A DNA stretch of 8,681 bases from Bacillota bacterium (lineage in GTDB: Bacteria > Bacillota > Clostridia > Acetivibrionales > DSM-1351): the NCBI GenBank assembly GCA_023395575.1, contig JAEWZA010000026.1:1-8681 (forward strand). Reading direction: 5' to 3'. Numbering within the stretch: position 1 is the first letter of the stretch; each line of letters begins with the position of its first letter. Below the pieces are notes generated by a model. It saw only the letters and a list, made by a program, of their open reading frames with translations, searched no databases and was not told the DNA's origin. Shown here piece by piece: positions 6,512-8,681 of this stretch. The translations under genes were made by a program, and so were the position numbers.

Positions 6512-7189
6512 TTATATAATTCTTGTCACTGCATATTTTGAGATTGCAGTACTTCTTCTACTAGAAAGTGATACTATGCCACGAATTATCTCAGGCAAAA
6601 AGTTATCATATTTTACTTCAAGAATATAAACTCCCGAAATTGGTACAGGAACCGGTTCAGGTTCTAAAAAACTCTGTACATTGTTGCTTGTACGAATGTC
6701 ATAATCCAAGGTTACACGTACATTTCCTACTGGATAAATATATGCCTCCCTCCTGTAGTCCACAATATTTTTGGGCCGAAGCTGCTGATAATGCATTTTT
6801 GCATACAACTCCAAGCATATAGGGCTTCCATTTTCTTTTAGCACATCAAGCTCCCCGTCAAGCAGTCGTTTGCATTCTTTTTCAGATATAGAAGCACTCT
6901 GCTTAAAACATATGCCGTTCTTTTTGCTCTTTTTTTCTAGACGGATAAATGAGGTGTCGTCATTATACAAACGTAAACGGAACTTTTCCCGTTCATTTAC
7001 GCCATTAATCTTTTCTAGTAGAGCTTTGTCCTTATAATTGTCAAAATAAAGACTCTTAACTCTGTACCCATTGCCCTCAATTGCATTTTTGTCGAGACTA
7101 GCTACGAACGGAAGCCTTGCTCTAAGTTGCAATATATCAGCATAGTTTACATAATGTTTCAATTCATGTCTGCCTTTAGGTTCTGTCAT
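6512..7189 (-). CDS. VTC-domain (polyphosphate polymerase-type) protein
   Basis: The 225-residue product is a stand-alone VTC domain, the triphosphate-tunnel fold that makes polyphosphate from ATP in yeast Vtc4. Tunnel motifs appear in order: RHELKHY (7-13), SLYFDN (46-51), KFRLRLY (69-75), LEKKSKK (84-90), YRREAY (145-150), RVTLDYDIR (158-166), ILEVKYD (189-195, with Glu191) and SKY (217-219). The basic residues and metal-binding Glu of Vtc4 therefore have counterparts, so activity is plausible. There is no signal peptide, membrane segment or SPX domain, so it is cytoplasmic or held at the membrane by a partner. The start is ATG 7189: AAGGAG lies 8 nt upstream, whereas the GTG at 7198 overlaps that site. 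It is the first gene of the VTC-DUF4956-CotH operon. Polyphosphate synthesis is inferred from the family and is not shown for this protein. Confidence 0.92.
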   Translation of the reverse strand: MTEPKGRHELKHYVNYADILQLRARLPFVASLDKNAIEGNGYRVKSLYFDNYKDKALLEKINGVNEREKFRLRLYNDDTSFIRLEKKSKKNGICFKQSASISEKECKRLLDGELDVLKENGSPICLELYAKMHYQQLRPKNIVDYRREAYIYPVGNVRVTLDYDIRTSNNVQSFLEPEPVPVPISGVYILEVKYDNFLPEIIRGIVSLSSRRSTAISKYAVTRII

Positions 7190-7197
7190 TTTTTTCA

Positions 7198-7203
7198 CTC
7201 CTT
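7198..7203 (-). promoter_or_regulatory. Ribosome binding site fixing the VTC gene start
   Basis: AAGGAG on the minus strand is 8 nt before the ATG at 7189. The in-frame GTG (7198-7196) overlaps this site, so it cannot be the start. Confidence 0.85.
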
Positions 7204-7219
7204 CATTGGGAATGATTTA

Positions 7220-7225
7220 ATTTTA
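7220..7225 (-). promoter_or_regulatory. Candidate -10 box of the VTC-DUF4956-CotH operon
   Basis: TAAAAT on the minus strand matches the -10 consensus at five of six positions and would give a leader of roughly 25 nt before ATG 7189. No -35 hexamer is present at the right distance (AAATAC instead), as expected for a promoter needing an activator. The direct repeat at 7253-7273 would cover about -60 to -39. Confidence 0.4.
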
Positions 7226-7252
7226 AATTGCTGAACTGAAGCGTATTTGTTT

Positions 7253-7273
7253 TTTATCTGAACTTTATCTGAA
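7253..7273 (-). promoter_or_regulatory. Tandem direct repeat, candidate OmpR-family operator
   Basis: TTCAGATAAA occurs twice on the minus strand (7273-7264 and 7262-7253), separated by one G, giving an 11-bp period. Further TTCAG copies lie at 7240-7236 and 7235-7231, the first in phase at 22 bp. Direct repeats about one helical turn apart are typical of OmpR/PhoB-type sites. TCAGATAA also occurs before the response-regulator gene (3472-3465). The binding protein is inferred from this and from proximity. Confidence 0.55.
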
Positions 7274-7429
7274 TTATTTAAGAAATTACATTATCAACTA
7301 AAAATCCCATATACAGAACCCATTCTTAAACGAGCCATACTTATGCCACACAAGTTGTTAAATGAGATATAAAAACACCTTATTTATAAAGTAACTAATT
7401 GAATTTAATGCGTTAAATAGAGGATAACT
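7274..7429. other. Central part of the divergent intergenic region
   Basis: The gap between the VTC gene and the divergent hydrolase gene is 293 bp. Apart from the repeat and promoter elements listed separately, this AT-rich central stretch shows no open frame of coding character, no strong hairpin and no RNA gene that I can recognise. Confidence 0.5.
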
Positions 7430-7457
7430 TTGTTGTTACTAAATATTCATTTATATT
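7430..7457 (+). promoter_or_regulatory. Candidate promoter of the peptidoglycan hydrolase gene
   Basis: TTGTTG (7430-7435) and TATATT (7452-7457) are 16 nt apart, giving a short leader before the strong GGAGG at 7471-7475. A better -10 match, TATAAT at 7462-7467, lies only a few bases before the ribosome binding site and has no -35 at normal distance. The exact start of transcription is uncertain. Confidence 0.35.
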
Positions 7458-7482
7458 TTAGTATAATTTAGGAGGATTAATT

Positions 7483-8361
7483 ATGAATAAGCTTGAACTT
7501 GCGACACAATGGATGATAGATTTGGCAAATAATGATAGTCACGGGTATGATCAAATATATCGATGGGGAGAGCACGGTGATTATGATTGCTCTGCTGCAG
7601 TTATTACTGCTTGGGAGACTGCAGGTGTACCAGTAAAAAGCAATGGTGCAACATATACCGGCAATATGAAGAATGCTTTTATTAACTCAGGTTTTACTGA
7701 TGTAACCTCCTCTATAGAATTATCAAAGGGTACAGGACTTTCACGTGGTGATGTCTTGCTTAAAAGCTATTCACATACAGCAATGTATATTGGAAACGGG
7801 CAAATAGCACATGCGAGCATTAATGAAAATGGTAAAGCCATTGGAGGACAAGCAGGAGATCAAACAGGAAAAGAAATCTGTATTAGAAGCTATTATAACA
7901 AACCTTGGGATTGTGTTCTCAGGTATAATGAGAGCAGTACTAGTCCTATACTAAGTGTTAACAAGATAATTCAAGCTGGACAAATACATGCAAACAAATT
8001 TACTAATTTAAGTATTTCTATAGATGGGGTTAAAGGACCAGAAACAAAAAAGGCAGGCATTAAAGTACTGCAAACCGCTATAAATTTAGATTATAACGCA
8101 GGACTTGTTGTAGATGGCATTTGGGGTATCAAATCAAATAGTGCATTAGGCAAGCATTATGTTACTTATGGAGAATCTCAGTACATGGTGACAGCAGCTG
8201 AAATTCTATTAATGCTGCAAGGATATGACCCAAAGGGTGTAGAGTATCCGGGAACCTTCGGTTCAGGACTGAAAGCAGCAATAAATTCATTCAAAAGAGC
8301 TAATTCTTTGCCAGAAAATAGCATATGCGACAATTCTACCTTCCTTTTACTCATTAAATAA
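7483..8361 (+). CDS. Phage-type NlpC/P60-like peptidoglycan hydrolase with wall-binding C-terminus
   Basis: The 292-residue protein resembles phage endolysins of the NlpC/P60 or bacteriophage peptidoglycan hydrolase type, which cut bonds in the cell-wall peptide. The catalytic domain spans about 1-148. The nucleophile is probably Cys36 in HGDYDCSAAVITAWE. His98 (YSHTAMYIGNGQ) and His110 (IAHAS) complete a Cys-His-His set with the 12-residue His spacing of the family. Residues about 160-292 look like peptidoglycan-binding modules: VDGIWGIKSNSALGK is typical of PG_binding_1, and SGLKAAINSFKRANSLPENS resembles a second, diverged copy. There is no signal peptide, so export would need a holin or cell lysis. 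GGAGG lies 7 nt before the ATG. No holin, capsid or other phage gene is in view, so it is either a lone remnant or the edge of a prophage to the right. Amidase versus endopeptidase activity cannot be decided. Confidence 0.85.
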   Translation: MNKLELATQWMIDLANNDSHGYDQIYRWGEHGDYDCSAAVITAWETAGVPVKSNGATYTGNMKNAFINSGFTDVTSSIELSKGTGLSRGDVLLKSYSHTAMYIGNGQIAHASINENGKAIGGQAGDQTGKEICIRSYYNKPWDCVLRYNESSTSPILSVNKIIQAGQIHANKFTNLSISIDGVKGPETKKAGIKVLQTAINLDYNAGLVVDGIWGIKSNSALGKHYVTYGESQYMVTAAEILLMLQGYDPKGVEYPGTFGSGLKAAINSFKRANSLPENSICDNSTFLLLIK

Positions 8362-8681
8362 CTTTCCTAGCAATTACTAATTCCTGCGATTGTTTTGACA
8401 AGAAAACATTGATAATCCTCTCGCATCCGTAGAATTTAATGTATGAAAATTCATATAACACAAATGCAGGAATGTTGCACCAATAAATAAGGGGCTGCTT
8501 TAAAACAACAACTTCTATATACCAATGACTTATTGCAAGAATAAGTACGCGAGTGCAGTATATATCTAATTGCGAAGCTTGGTTAGAAATTGATGCTAGA
8601 AATAGTAGGTTAAGAACAAGTATTGTTGCCAACACAGTGGAAGTAAGTAGCTGTGAGTATTGACCCAAGACAGGATGCCTT
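8354..8681 (-). CDS. Possible membrane protein, C-terminal part (cut by right edge), unrecognised
   Basis: A minus-strand frame runs open from the right edge to a TAA at 8356-8354, overlapping the end of the hydrolase gene by 8 nt in convergent arrangement. About 108 residues are visible. They contain a clear hydrophobic segment (SQLLTSTVLATILVLNLLFL) and a second, weaker one around LKQPLIYWCNIPAFVLYEF, then a charged tail (SKQSQELVIARKVI). I recognise no family motif. No ATG with a ribosome binding site is in view, so the start would be outside. An open frame of this length can arise by chance in AT-rich DNA, so this could be spurious or a remnant. No other gene is evident in 8362-8681. Confidence 0.35.
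   Translation of the reverse strand, partial: RHPVLGQYSQLLTSTVLATILVLNLLFLASISNQASQLDIYCTRVLILAISHWYIEVVVLKQPLIYWCNIPAFVLYEFSYIKFYGCERIINVFLSKQSQELVIARKVI

Noticed and set aside
7422..7455. Possible sporulation sigma factor promoter (GGATAA and CATTTATA) before the endolysin gene
   Set aside because: Spacing (about 20 nt) and the -10 sequence fit forespore sigma consensus poorly; not supportable from the sequence alone.
8392..8409. Small hairpin (TGTTTT, gacaag, AAAACA) after the endolysin gene
   Set aside because: A six-base AT stem with no T-run is too weak to call a terminator.

Overview
The window reads as chromosome of a low-GC, Gram-positive anaerobe, most likely a spore-forming Clostridia member. 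This is an inference from the AT-rich sequence, strong AGGAGG-type ribosome binding sites, a [NiFe]-hydrogenase gene set with no Tat signal, a CotH-family kinase, and an OmpR-type two-component pair of the usual Firmicutes form. The genus cannot be fixed from the sequence alone.

From left to right there are three minus-strand gene groups, one plus-strand gene, and an incomplete minus-strand reading frame at the right edge. (1) 1-1269: a hydrogenase operon, transcribed leftwards, of maturation endopeptidase, cytochrome b5-like protein and [NiFe]-hydrogenase small subunit. The small subunit is cut by the left edge, and the large subunit presumably lies beyond it. (2) 1394-3368: a response regulator and a membrane sensor histidine kinase overlapping by 8 nt. 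(3) 3589-7189: a three-gene operon of VTC-type polyphosphate polymerase domain protein, DUF4956 membrane protein and membrane-anchored CotH-type kinase. (4) 7483-8361, plus strand: a phage-type NlpC/P60-like peptidoglycan hydrolase with a C-terminal wall-binding region and no signal peptide. (5) 8354-8681, minus strand: an open frame with hydrophobic segments that I do not recognise.

The most interesting part is group 3 together with group 2. VTC, DUF4956 and CotH genes are known to cluster in bacteria, but what they do together is not established. The divergent region in front of the VTC gene carries a perfect tandem direct repeat of 10 bp at an 11-bp period, which is the arrangement OmpR/PhoB-family regulators bind. 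It lies just upstream of a candidate -10 box that has no recognisable -35. An 8-bp part of the repeat recurs in front of the response-regulator gene. This suggests, as inference, that the two-component system controls the VTC-DUF4956-CotH operon and itself.

Other points are an Asn in place of a proximal-cluster Cys in the hydrogenase small subunit (resembling group 2, cyanobacterial HupS-type enzymes), a repeat-bearing low-complexity insert within the CotH domain, and two unexplained dyads at 1335-1391 and 3413-3445. Three start codons were moved to internal ATGs because the ribosome binding sites demand it.
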